Shown here in pieces: positions 1-6,277 of a stretch of DNA of 6,659 nucleotides (its first letter is position 1; every line of letters begins with the position of its first letter). Location of the stretch: positions 1-6,659 of the forward strand of contig DAOWCR010000067.1 in assembly GCA_030639445.1 (NCBI GenBank). Reading direction: 5' to 3'. The DNA comes from Dehalococcoidales bacterium. Its GTDB lineage: Bacteria; Chloroflexota; Dehalococcoidia; Dehalococcoidales; RBG-16-60-22. Both the position numbers and the translations under genes were made by a program. The notes under the pieces were generated by a model. The model worked only from the letters and a program-made list of their open reading frames with translations, searched no databases and was not told the origin of the DNA.

Positions 1-1
1 T

Positions 2-214
2 GTGCGTCATCTCGGTGAAGTCGTTATCTCTTGTCCCCAGGCGGTAATACAGGCGCAGGCGCGCCGGCATTCCGTGAAGAAAGAGATGGCTATTCTTATT
101 ATTCACGGTGTGCTGCACCTGCTGGGCTGTGACCATGACCGCCCGGAACCGGAACGCCAGATGAGGGGGAGAGAAGAGGAAATACTGGGTAGCCTGAATA
201 CGGAACTGAATTAA
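2..214 (+). CDS. ybeY: Endoribonuclease YbeY, C-terminal part (5' end outside window)
   Basis: This is the C-terminal 70 residues of YbeY, a zinc-dependent endoribonuclease used in 16S rRNA 3'-end maturation and ribosome quality control in the cytoplasm. The diagnostic motif HGVLHLLGCDH is present, giving the three family zinc-ligand histidines (residues 35, 39 and 45 of the visible part). It is preceded by the typical LGEVVIS strand and a HSVKKEM helix start. The first visible codon is GTG, but the family is usually about 150 residues long, so the true start lies upstream of base 1 and the GTG is only an internal valine. The gene ends with TAA at 212-214 and faces the lipoprotein gene convergently. 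I see no clear terminator after it. The identity is secure from the motif. Confidence 0.93.
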   Translation: MRHLGEVVISCPQAVIQAQARRHSVKKEMAILIIHGVLHLLGCDHDRPEPERQMRGREEEILGSLNTELN

Positions 215-317
215 TTCTTTACCCTCGCCCCGCCCCGGTAATCTCACCAATATCCTCAACCCCTTTTTCCCAAGCATTGCAGCTTATCTTGTGGCTGATT
301 TCTTTATGGCCGGCCTT
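215..317. other. Convergent intergenic gap, no recognisable signal
   Basis: This 103-bp gap separates the stop of ybeY (+) from the stop of the lipoprotein gene (-). It has pyrimidine-rich runs but no convincing GC-rich hairpin with a T tract in either direction. Termination here may be Rho-dependent or placed elsewhere. Confidence 0.5.
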
Positions 318-1085
318 TTACGGTTCGGGAATAACGGATACTCCTCTATCCCGCAGGGCTTTAATATTGGCCGCATCTTCCGAGTCTTCACTCAGTTTCA
401 GGTTGTTATCTTTAAGTCTGACGAAGTCTCCCGGTCCCAGTCCATCGTTCTCTACCAGCGGCGAAATATCGCTTATCTGGTTGGCATAAAGGTCAAGTTC
501 GGCCAGGTTGGTCAGAGAGGCGAGTGCAGAGAGGTCGCTTATCTCGTTTCGGAAAAGGTAGAGGCCAGTCAGGTCGGTGAGAGAAGCCAGGGGGGAGATA
601 TCGCTTATCTGGTTGGCGTAAAGGCCAAGTTCGGTAAGGTCGGTCAGGGAAGCGAGGGGGGAGATATCATTTATCTGATTCCCCCCGAGGTCGAGCTGGG
701 CGAGACCGGTCAGGGAAGCGAGGGGGGAAAGGTCACTTATCCGGTTATCCGGAAGGCGGAGTTCCGTCAGGTTGGTACAGTACTCCAGGCCGGAGAGGTC
801 AACAATATGGCGGCTTCCGGCCTCCATCCTGGTAATTTTAGCCAGTTCCGCGGCGGTCAACGCCTCATCCTGTGGTTTGTGGGTGAGCACTGCGTCTTTT
901 CTTCTGATGCCCTCCTGGAAAAGGGCGGTCCTCAGGGCTGTCTCCAGGTTAGCATCGGGGAAGGTAATAATTTCCGGCCCGGAGGGTGCCGGCACCGTTG
1001 CCGGCAATGGAGCTGGTGTGGGTGTCTGGCAACCGGAAACAAATGGCAGCAGAAAAAGGACAAAGATGATGCATTTCAGTCTCAA
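318..1085 (-). CDS. Leucine-rich-repeat lipoprotein (internalin-type LRR)
   Basis: This is a 255-residue predicted surface or exported lipoprotein. Residues 1-18 form a lipoprotein signal peptide: charged MRLK, then a hydrophobic core, then VSGC with the lipidated Cys at 19. A Pro/Ala/Thr-rich linker follows (20-37). Residues 40-96 form an N-terminal cap-like segment. Five consecutive 22-residue LRRs span residues 97-206, on the pattern LSPLASLTxLxxLxLxxNxIsD, and residues 207-255 form a degenerate cap. LRRs of this kind usually bind proteins; the partner here is unknown. The start is TTG at 1085, two bases after the pyrD stop, with AAGGG about 10 nt upstream; no ATG is available before the signal peptide. 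It is the last gene of the MBL-pyrD-LRR transcript. The link with pyrD looks positional rather than functional. Confidence 0.85.
   Translation of the reverse strand: MRLKCIIFVLFLLPFVSGCQTPTPAPLPATVPAPSGPEIITFPDANLETALRTALFQEGIRRKDAVLTHKPQDEALTAAELAKITRMEAGSRHIVDLSGLEYCTNLTELRLPDNRISDLSPLASLTGLAQLDLGGNQINDISPLASLTDLTELGLYANQISDISPLASLTDLTGLYLFRNEISDLSALASLTNLAELDLYANQISDISPLVENDGLGPGDFVRLKDNNLKLSEDSEDAANIKALRDRGVSVIPEP
468..797 (-). repeat. Five tandem 66-bp units encoding LRRs
   Basis: These are five in-frame 66-bp units in the lipoprotein gene, each encoding one 22-residue LRR. The middle units are very similar at the DNA level: on the plus strand, ATATCGCTTATCTGGTTGGC recurs at about 466 and 599. 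This suggests fairly recent unit duplication, so the copy number could vary between strains. Confidence 0.8.
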
Positions 1086-1087
1086 TC

Positions 1088-2053
1088 TCAGTCGTCCCTT
1101 ATTTCTGACCGACCCATCTTTTCCTTAGCCTGGTGCCGCGCCGCCCCGATAAGCGCAACGATGTCTTCTATTGCCTCTGTCTTCATGAACTGCTCTATTC
1201 CTTTTAGGACATCCAGCGAAGCGCGGGGATTGGCGAAAGTGGCCGTGCCTATCTGGACGGCGCTGGCCCCGGCCATGATAAACTCCAGGGCATCGTTGGC
1301 GGTGGTGATGCCGCCGCAGCCGATGACAGGTATTGCCACGGCGCCGGCTACCTCGTAGACCATGGATAGCGCTATCGGCTTTATCGCCGGTCCGGAAAGG
1401 CCGCCGGTCCGGTTGCCCAGTAAAGGCTGACGCGTGGTGATATCAATGTACATGCCCCTGACGGTGTTAATCAGGGAAAGAGCATCGGCACCGGCTTCCG
1501 CCACGGCGGCCGCGATTTGGGCGATTTCACCGGTGTTTGGGGTGAGCTTGACCAGCAGCGGGAGGGAAGTAGCCGCTTTGACCGCCGCGGTTACCCTGGC
1601 AGCTGTTCCGGGGCTGGCGCCGAATTCGGCGCCACCAGCTTTAACGTTGGGGCAGCTGATGTTTACCTCAAGGCCGCTGATGCCGGCAACGCCCTCCAGC
1701 TCGCCGGCCAGCCGGGCATAATCGTCAACCGTTTCCCCGGCAATGTTAACGATAACCGGCACACGCCAGTCGGCCCAGACCGGCGCCTTTTCCCGGATTA
1801 AGGCCTTCACACCGATGTTTTGCAGGCCGATTGAGTTAAGCAGTCCGCAGGCAGTCTCGGCCAGCCGTGGCTGCGGGTTTCCCTCCCTGGGAGCCAGGGT
1901 AGTCCCCTTGCACACGATAGCCCCCAGCTTTTGAATATCAAATATATGGCGGTATTCGGTGCCATAGCCAAAAGTGCCGGCGGCGGTCATTACCGGATTA
2001 GCGAGCAATAATCCTTTCTGGTGTTTGGGGGCTATTTGAACTGAAAGATTCGT
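1088..2053 (-). CDS. pyrD: Dihydroorotate dehydrogenase, catalytic subunit (class 1B-like)
   Basis: This is an FMN enzyme oxidising dihydroorotate to orotate, the fourth step of UMP synthesis, in the cytosol. Counting from the TTG at 2008, it shows the N-terminal NPVMTAAGTFGYG strand, the FMN-contacting Lys34 in VCKGTT, LLNSIGLQN (57-64), and NISCPNVK (116-123) with Cys119 as the class 1 catalytic base. VKLTPN and, near the C-terminus, the phosphate-binding GCGGI and AVQIGTA segments follow. The first usual start codon is TTG at 2008, but the frame is open upstream and encodes TNLSVQIAPKHQKGLL, which matches the family N-terminus. I therefore place the start at 2053, where the codon is ACG, 5 nt after AAAGGAG (2059-2065) and 2 nt after the MBL stop. 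If only ATG/GTG/TTG are allowed, the CDS is 1088-2008 and lacks about 15 conserved residues. Class 1B enzymes pair with PyrK, which is not in the window. Confidence 0.9.
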   Translation of the reverse strand, partial: TNLSVQIAPKHQKGLLLANPVMTAAGTFGYGTEYRHIFDIQKLGAIVCKGTTLAPREGNPQPRLAETACGLLNSIGLQNIGVKALIREKAPVWADWRVPVIVNIAGETVDDYARLAGELEGVAGISGLEVNISCPNVKAGGAEFGASPGTAARVTAAVKAATSLPLLVKLTPNTGEIAQIAAAVAEAGADALSLINTVRGMYIDITTRQPLLGNRTGGLSGPAIKPIALSMVYEVAGAVAIPVIGCGGITTANDALEFIMAGASAVQIGTATFANPRASLDVLKGIEQFMKTEAIEDIVALIGAARHQAKEKMGRSEIRDD

Positions 2054-2055
2054 GA

Positions 2056-2898
2056 CTACTCCTTTAATCGGTCAAAGATGGTGCCGGTATTGTTGAAGAA
2101 AAACCTGTCGCCGAACTCCTGGGCTAAAAGACCGGCGGCCGGCAGGCTGGTGCAGTGCGATAAACCAAGTTTCTGCACGTCCAGCTCTTTCAGCGCCGCG
2201 ATGGTTAGCCGGATTCGCTCCCGGGAAGCGCTGATTAAGTGGGCGCCGCCGAGAACGGCGTATATCCGTTTTATGCCGGCAAGCTGCTGGGCGTGGTACA
2301 GAGTATTAATCATACCGTGGTGGGCACAGCCCAGCACGACCACCAGGCCCGGCCCGGTAGTGATAATGAGCGACAGGTCATCCCGAACCTTGTCCTGCTG
2401 CCAGCCGGTGTCCTCTTTCACAAACAGCGCCGAATCTATCTCTTCGTAGTCGGTTACCATAGGTACCTCGCCGGTAGTCATGATATTGTCCGCTATTTTT
2501 AACGGTTTGGTGGTCAGGGTGAAGCGGGCGCCGAGACTTTCCAGTTCCTGACGCTGAAAAGGTATACCGACGTATTTATCTTTTTTCCCCTGGCGGCGGC
2601 GGTATTTGGCGGTCCAGATATCGGGGTGGGCGATTACCTCTACCTCTTTTTTCATCCGGCGCAGAATCTGGCGCAGACCGCCGGTGTGGTCATAGTGACC
2701 GTGGCTCAGGACAATTTTGTCGACTCGGTTCAGGTCAATAGACAGGTTATCGGTGTTATAGCTGGCGGTGAAACTGCATCCGGTATCGAACAGGATAACC
2801 GCTTTTTCTGTTTCTACTAGGAGACTCAGTCCCCACTCGGCCAGCAGGTCAGGCACGCCGGCCGTATTTTCCGTCAGGGTGGTAATGCGGAGTCTCAT
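2056..2898 (-). CDS. MBL-fold metallo-hydrolase (COG1237-like)
   Basis: This is a 280-residue cytosolic metallo-beta-lactamase-fold protein with no signal peptide. It carries LFDTG (36-40), the metal-binding SHGHYDHTGG (His66, His68, Asp70, His71), a GCAHHG motif (His193/194), GGAHL (His220) and a C-terminal LSHCTS (His248). This layout fits the COG1237 group, which includes proteins annotated as dihydropterin-ribofuranosyl-aminobenzene-phosphate synthase-like; the substrate here is unknown. The frame is open to an ATG at 2913, but I chose the ATG at 2898. It follows GGAGG (2903-2907) by 4 nt and gives the usual family opening MRLRITTLTEN. The upstream ATG sits 14 nt from its nearest GGAGG. 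It is the first gene of a three-gene operon with pyrD two bases downstream. Confidence 0.82.
   Translation of the reverse strand: MRLRITTLTENTAGVPDLLAEWGLSLLVETEKAVILFDTGCSFTASYNTDNLSIDLNRVDKIVLSHGHYDHTGGLRQILRRMKKEVEVIAHPDIWTAKYRRRQGKKDKYVGIPFQRQELESLGARFTLTTKPLKIADNIMTTGEVPMVTDYEEIDSALFVKEDTGWQQDKVRDDLSLIITTGPGLVVVLGCAHHGMINTLYHAQQLAGIKRIYAVLGGAHLISASRERIRLTIAALKELDVQKLGLSHCTSLPAAGLLAQEFGDRFFFNNTGTIFDRLKE
2059..2065 (-). promoter_or_regulatory. Strong Shine-Dalgarno sequence for pyrD, inside the MBL stop region
   Basis: On the minus strand this reads AAAGGAG and overlaps the last codons of the MBL gene. It lies 5 nt before ACG (2053-2051) and 51 nt before the first canonical start (TTG, 2008). 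Its position argues that pyrD translation begins at or near 2053. Confidence 0.7.
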
Positions 2899-2933
2899 TT
2901 TTCCTCCATTCATTTACAGGTGATTTTCCTCCA

Positions 2934-2962
2934 ATTATAGGTTATCTGCTCTGGAGGGGCAA
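2934..2962 (-). promoter_or_regulatory. Sigma70-type promoter for the MBL-pyrD-LRR operon
   Basis: On the minus strand there is TTGCCC (2957-2962), a 17-bp spacer, and a perfect TATAAT (2934-2939). Transcription would start near 2927, giving a leader of about 29 nt before the ATG at 2898. Spacing and -10 box are ideal; the -35 box matches 4 of 6 consensus bases. Confidence 0.7.
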
Positions 2963-2983
2963 CCTTTAGCTTAATGGGGGTAT

Positions 2984-3300
2984 CTGGTAACCTGTTTCCC
3001 CGGCCCTCTTCCTATTGGAATATATGGTGACCTCACCCCCTTTGTCCCCCTCTCCTTGAATTAAGGAGAGGGGGAATAATTTTGTAAGAGAGGCTTCGCC
3101 TCTATTAGACTCTCTTTACTCCAGATTAATAACGTGGGGAGTTTAAGAGGGGCGCCAGCCCCTCTTTTTTATCCTCCCCCTTCCCCTTACCAAGGGGAAG
3201 GGGGATAAAGGGGGATGGGGTTATCACATTAATCTCAAAAGAGGTGGGTTCCCTTATAAATATCAAGGGGGATGGGGTTACAAATTAAAAACGTAAAAAG
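2984..3300. repeat. Hairpin-rich intergenic repeat, copy 1 (MITE-like core 3028-3223)
   Basis: This noncoding stretch is built from perfect hairpins: a 12-bp stem at 3046-3057/3063-3074, a 6-bp stem at 3089-3094/3098-3103, a 9-bp stem at 3145-3153/3158-3166, and a 13-bp stem at 3176-3188/3192-3204. The ends 3028-3050 and 3200-3223 are imperfect inverted repeats of each other (20 of 23 positions match, with one gap), so 3028-3223 resembles a small non-autonomous element. A 16-nt stretch of the right end (3208-3223) is repeated directly at 3265-3280. Shared sequence with the second copy begins upstream at CTGGTAACCT (2984). There is no ORF, and no target-site duplication that I could identify. 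Confidence 0.75.
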
Positions 3301-3327
3301 GGTGAGGGGCATAAGTAATCTCTTGCC
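3301..3327. other. Short 3' flank of the permease gene
   Basis: These bases lie between the repeat and the permease stop. Only a tiny palindrome (TGCC-TCA-GGCA, overlapping the stop) is visible. No Rho-independent terminator for the transporter transcript is seen. Confidence 0.4.
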
Positions 3328-4080
3328 TCAGGCAGTCCCCGGCGGTTGATGGTTTAAACCCCTGGTCTTGCTCCGCAGCCTGGAAATCCCGAAGGAAATG
3401 AACAGCGCCGTGCCACTGACCAGGATAATCGTTGCCCCGGAGGCTAAATCAAGCACATAGGAAAGCCACAGTCCGCTGAAGGTAAACACGGCCCCGGCCA
3501 GAATGGCCAGCAGCATCATCTTCTTGAGGCTGTGGGTGAACTGCCGGGCCAGTGCCGCCGGGATGGTGAGCAGGGCAATGACCAGTATTATGCCGACCAC
3601 CCTGATTAATACGACGACCGTCAGGGCAATCAGGCACAGCAGCAGGAGGTACAGGCGTTCGGTGGGGACTCCGCTGACGGTACTGAACTCCTCGTCGAAG
3701 GAAAGGACCAGGAATTCCTTGTAGAGCAGGCACACCAGGATAATTATGATAATATCCAGAATCAGCATCAGCAGCAAATCGGAGGCAGGCACGGTCAGAA
3801 TGTTGCCGAAGAGATAACTGAAGAGGTCGGGGGCATAGCCCGGGGCCAGGCCGATAAAAATTATGCCCAGCGCCATCCCCATGGCCCACAGGATGCCGAT
3901 GGCCGTGTCCTCGGGGAGTTTTGTCCGCCGGGTTACCAGGCCGATACCCAGGGCGGAGGCGGTGGTGAAAAATATGGCGCCCAGGACCGGGTTTATGCCG
4001 AGGAGATAGCCCAGGCCAATGCCGCCGAAGGAGGCATGGGCAATTCCGCCACTGATAAAGACGATTTTCTTTATCACCAC
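3328..4080 (-). CDS. Metal (Zn/Mn/Fe) ABC transporter permease, ABC-3 family, N-terminus interrupted
   Basis: This is an integral inner-membrane permease of the ZnuB/TroC/MntB type, which with its ATPase imports a divalent metal delivered by a binding protein. The family segment FISGGIAHASFGGIGLGYLLG lies near the start. Several strongly hydrophobic helices follow, as does the RVVGIILVIALLTIPAALA segment typical of the coupling region. The open frame begins at GTG 4080 with no Shine-Dalgarno sequence. The same frame continues upstream with clear family homology to a GTG at 4170, which would give 280 residues, the usual family length, but it is broken by TAG at 4138-4140. Starting at 4080 would remove most of the first membrane helix, so the gene may be inactive. 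The metal cannot be told from sequence. It lies directly downstream of the ATPase. Confidence 0.85.
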   Translation of the reverse strand: MVIKKIVFISGGIAHASFGGIGLGYLLGINPVLGAIFFTTASALGIGLVTRRTKLPEDTAIGILWAMGMALGIIFIGLAPGYAPDLFSYLFGNILTVPASDLLLMLILDIIIIILVCLLYKEFLVLSFDEEFSTVSGVPTERLYLLLLCLIALTVVVLIRVVGIILVIALLTIPAALARQFTHSLKKMMLLAILAGAVFTFSGLWLSYVLDLASGATIILVSGTALFISFGISRLRSKTRGLNHQPPGTA

Positions 4081-4170
4081 GTAGACGCCGACAATGCCGC
4101 AGGCAACCGCTGCCAGCAGGCCGGCAAGCAGCGCATGCTACATAAATTCATACTGAAGCACTTCCGGCAC
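4081..4170 (-). pseudogene. Native 5' end of the permease gene, carrying an in-frame amber codon
   Basis: From GTG 4170 the minus strand encodes MPEVLQYEFM, then TAG (4140-4138), then HALLAGLLAAVACGIVGVYV and on into the open permease frame. This is the standard ABC-3 opening, in which the residue after FM is commonly Q or R; CAG to TAG is one transition. AAAGGA (4180-4185) sits 9 nt before the GTG, and the start lies 2 nt after the ATPase stop. Together these indicate the real start, interrupted at codon 11. Confidence 0.75.
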
Positions 4171-4172
4171 GG

Positions 4173-4931
4173 CTAATGTTCCTTTAATACCCGGTGGGGG
4201 ATGATACCGTGGGCGATGAGCTGTACCGGGCACTGATAGGTCTTGGCCAGCTCCTCGGCGGATACCTCTTTTGAGCCGTGGTAGAACAACTGGTGGTTCA
4301 GGCAGGCGATTTCATCCACATATATGGAAACCGCGCTGATATCATGGGAAACCATGACTATGGCTATATTATGTTTTAATTTCTCCAGGAGCTCGTAAAA
4401 TCCGGCTTGCATCGCCGGGTCAATACTGGCGGTGGGCTCATCGAGCAGGAGCAATTTCGGACTGGTCGCCAGCGCCCGGGCAATGAATATTCGCTGTTGT
4501 TCCCCGCCGGAGAGTCGGCCTATTTGCCGGTCCTTATAATCCAGCATGTCCACCGTTTTCAGGGCGGCCATTGACGCCTTTTTGTCCTCTTCGCTATAGT
4601 GACGGAACAGCCCGGTCCTGCCGTAACGCCCCATGAGCACCACCTCGGCAACGCTTATCGGGAAGTCCCGGTCAAAGAGGTTGTACTGGGAAATATAACC
4701 GATGAATTTGCGGCCTCGCTCGGGGTTTTTCCCCATTACCGAGACCCGGCCGCGGGTCGGCTTTACCAGTCCCAGGATAACCTTGAGCAGGGTGGTCTTA
4801 CCACCGCCGTTGGGGCCGATAATGCCGAGGAAACCGCTGGATTTGACGGAGAGGTTTATGCCCTCCAGCGCCGGCGCACCGTCGTAATGCACCCAGATAT
4901 CATCCAGCCTGACTAGTGCCTGGTCCGCCAT
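4173..4931 (-). CDS. Metal ABC transporter ATP-binding protein (ZnuC/TroB type)
   Basis: This is the cytoplasmic ATPase that drives the adjacent ABC-3 permease. Counting from the ATG at 4931, it has Walker A GPNGGGKTT (39-47), the Q-loop in YISQYN (Gln82), the signature LSGGEQQR (140-147), Walker B LLLLDEP (160-166, Glu165 catalytic), a D-loop SID and the H-loop His196 in VSHD. All essential residues are present. The frame is open to an ATG at 4949, but ATG 4931 has AGAGG (4940-4944) 8 nt upstream, so I prefer it; the longer form adds MPEVEV. It precedes the permease by 2 nt and stops with TAG. The pairing with an ABC-3 permease assigns it to zinc/manganese/iron import rather than another ABC class. 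No periplasmic binding protein is encoded nearby. Confidence 0.92.
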   Translation of the reverse strand: MADQALVRLDDIWVHYDGAPALEGINLSVKSSGFLGIIGPNGGGKTTLLKVILGLVKPTRGRVSVMGKNPERGRKFIGYISQYNLFDRDFPISVAEVVLMGRYGRTGLFRHYSEEDKKASMAALKTVDMLDYKDRQIGRLSGGEQQRIFIARALATSPKLLLLDEPTASIDPAMQAGFYELLEKLKHNIAIVMVSHDISAVSIYVDEIACLNHQLFYHGSKEVSAEELAKTYQCPVQLIAHGIIPHRVLKEH

Positions 4932-4966
4932 AACTTCTACCTCTGGCATGCTCGTAGTTCAACACT

Positions 4967-4975
4967 ATAATAGCA
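4967..4975 (-). promoter_or_regulatory. Extended -10 promoter candidate for the metal transporter genes
   Basis: On the minus strand this reads TGC-TATTAT, an extended -10 box, about 36 nt upstream of the ATPase ATG and just downstream of the preceding gene's terminator. No good -35 box stands 16-18 nt upstream. The surrounding 13 nt (4966-4978) recur exactly at 6339-6351 before the synthase gene. Confidence 0.5.
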
Positions 4976-4986
4976 TATTCCGTACA

Positions 4987-5017
4987 AATAAAAGGAGGCT
5001 GTTTAGAAACAGCCTCC
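4987..5017 (-). terminator. Rho-independent terminator of the synthase gene
   Basis: Read on the minus strand, an 11-bp perfect stem (GGAGGCTGTTT with AAACAGCCTCC, 4994-5004/5007-5017; the tight 2-base loop opens to 4 if the last A-T pair is lost) is followed by TTTTATTTG. It begins about 20 bases after the synthase stop codon and separates that gene from the metal transporter promoter. Confidence 0.88.
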
Positions 5018-5038
5018 CGTTTATTCCTGTCCGCATCG

Positions 5039-6277
5039 CTAATCTAACGGAGTTAGGGTTAACAGCTTTTTGGCGATTTTGGGGTACTTGGCGATAAAGA
5101 GCAGTTCATCCTCGACCAGTGGTCTTTGCGATTCTACGTTGGCGTAGCGGACTAGCTCCAGAATCTCGTTGGCCTCTTCCCGGCTGGAAAAGGATACCTC
5201 CATCTTGCCCATTATGTGGCCGAAGCCGGATATCCCGCTGTACTGTCCGGCGATAATTTCCCGGCCCGTTTCCACGAACTTGGGTTTGCCGCGGCCCAGC
5301 TCTTCGTAGCCATACAGTTCGTAGTTTTCCGGGTCCTTTAAGACGCCGTCGGCATGTATCCCGGAGGAATGGGCAAAGGCATTGGCGCCGACGCCCGGCT
5401 GGTTCATCGGAATCGGTATCCCGAAGGCATAGCTGGCGAACTCGGCTATCTTTGATGACTTTAATAAATTAATCTTTTTGCCCAGCGGATATTTCTCGGC
5501 AAACTCCTTTGACTTGGTTACGGCCAGGACGGTGGCCACCAGGTCGGCGTTTCCCGCTCTTTCGCCGACGCCGTTAATCGTGGTGTTGAGGTAAACGTCC
5601 TGCCCGCCGTCAATGGCCCCTTTGGCCCCGGCAACCGAATTAGCCACCGCCATGCCCAGGTCGCCGTGACAGTGAATCTCAATGGGCAGACCGATATTCT
5701 CGGCCAGTGCCCTGGTGGCTTCGTAGATGGTGAACGGGTTATCGTAGCCGAGGGTATCGCAGTACCGGAATCTGGCCGCATCGTGGTCTCTGGCGGTCAG
5801 GCCGAATTTGACCAGGAACTTCATATCGGTTCTGGAGGCATCTTCGGCGTTGACGCCCACCGTCTCGGCGCCATGAGCCCGGGCGGCGTCCACCGCCTCG
5901 GTCATGTCGTTTATGATGTCATCTTCTTTCTTTCTCCCCTGGAATTTGCCGTCAATCATCTGGCTTGATGTCGATATCGAGAGATTGAGATGCCGGATGC
6001 CGGGCACCAGTTTGAAAGTGGTCTCCACATCACCGGCCACGGCTCTTATCCATCCTCCCAGATGGATGGGTTTCAGGACTCCCATTTCCGCCAGCTCCAG
6101 GTTGGCCTGCAGGTAGTGGGTCTCGTGCCGGGTGGTGGGGAAGCCAAACTCGGACTGAAAGACCCCCATCTCGTTGAGGTACATGTTTATCAGGGTCTTT
6201 TCCAGTTTGGAAAGGCCGAGCTTGGCTGTCTGGACTCCGTCTCGGTTGGTCACGTCAATAAAATAAATCTTGGGCAT
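5039..6277 (-). CDS. Homocitrate synthase / 2-isopropylmalate synthase / Re-citrate synthase family enzyme
   Basis: This is a 412-residue DRE-TIM metallolyase that condenses acetyl-CoA with a 2-oxoacid. It shows the N-terminal catalytic NRDGVQ (Arg12, Asp13), NAEDASRTD (143-151), the metal-binding HCHGDLGMA (His202, His204), NTTINGVGERAGNADL (231-246) and the post-barrel AHSSGIHADGVLK (302-314). The C-terminal allosteric domain of LeuA is absent. The length and the opening IYFIDVTNRDGVQT suggest the homocitrate-like branch that includes NifV-type and anaerobic Re-citrate synthases; the 2-oxoacid (2-oxoglutarate, oxaloacetate, pyruvate or another) cannot be fixed from motifs. ATG 6277 has AGGA about 10 nt upstream. 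The gene is monocistronic: its own promoter lies upstream and a terminator downstream. A Re-citrate role would feed glutamate synthesis in a strict anaerobe, but that is inference. Confidence 0.85.
   Translation of the reverse strand: MPKIYFIDVTNRDGVQTAKLGLSKLEKTLINMYLNEMGVFQSEFGFPTTRHETHYLQANLELAEMGVLKPIHLGGWIRAVAGDVETTFKLVPGIRHLNLSISTSSQMIDGKFQGRKKEDDIINDMTEAVDAARAHGAETVGVNAEDASRTDMKFLVKFGLTARDHDAARFRYCDTLGYDNPFTIYEATRALAENIGLPIEIHCHGDLGMAVANSVAGAKGAIDGGQDVYLNTTINGVGERAGNADLVATVLAVTKSKEFAEKYPLGKKINLLKSSKIAEFASYAFGIPIPMNQPGVGANAFAHSSGIHADGVLKDPENYELYGYEELGRGKPKFVETGREIIAGQYSGISGFGHIMGKMEVSFSSREEANEILELVRYANVESQRPLVEDELLFIAKYPKIAKKLLTLTPLD

Noticed and set aside
291..1358. Long open frame on the plus strand (355 codons)
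   Set aside because: It is antisense to the LRR lipoprotein and pyrD. Its repetitive content mirrors the LRR units, it shows no recognisable domain, and both minus-strand genes have strong family motifs.
3145..3170. Hairpin with T tract (9-bp stem then TTTT) on the plus strand
   Set aside because: It looks like a terminator for plus-strand transcription, but no plus-strand gene leads into it. It is better explained as a module of the repeat.
3028..3280. CRISPR array
   Set aside because: The repeated units are palindromic modules of differing sequence and spacing, without regular direct repeats and unique spacers, and no cas genes are present.
3449..3889. 146-codon minus-strand ORF within the permease
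   Set aside because: It is an out-of-frame shadow of the permease gene, rich in H/P/R/G, with no family resemblance.
4138..4140. Stop-codon recoding (pyrrolysine or TAG as a sense codon)
   Set aside because: TAG is the natural stop of the MBL, ATPase and synthase genes here, and I see no dedicated recoding structure; mutation or base error is simpler.
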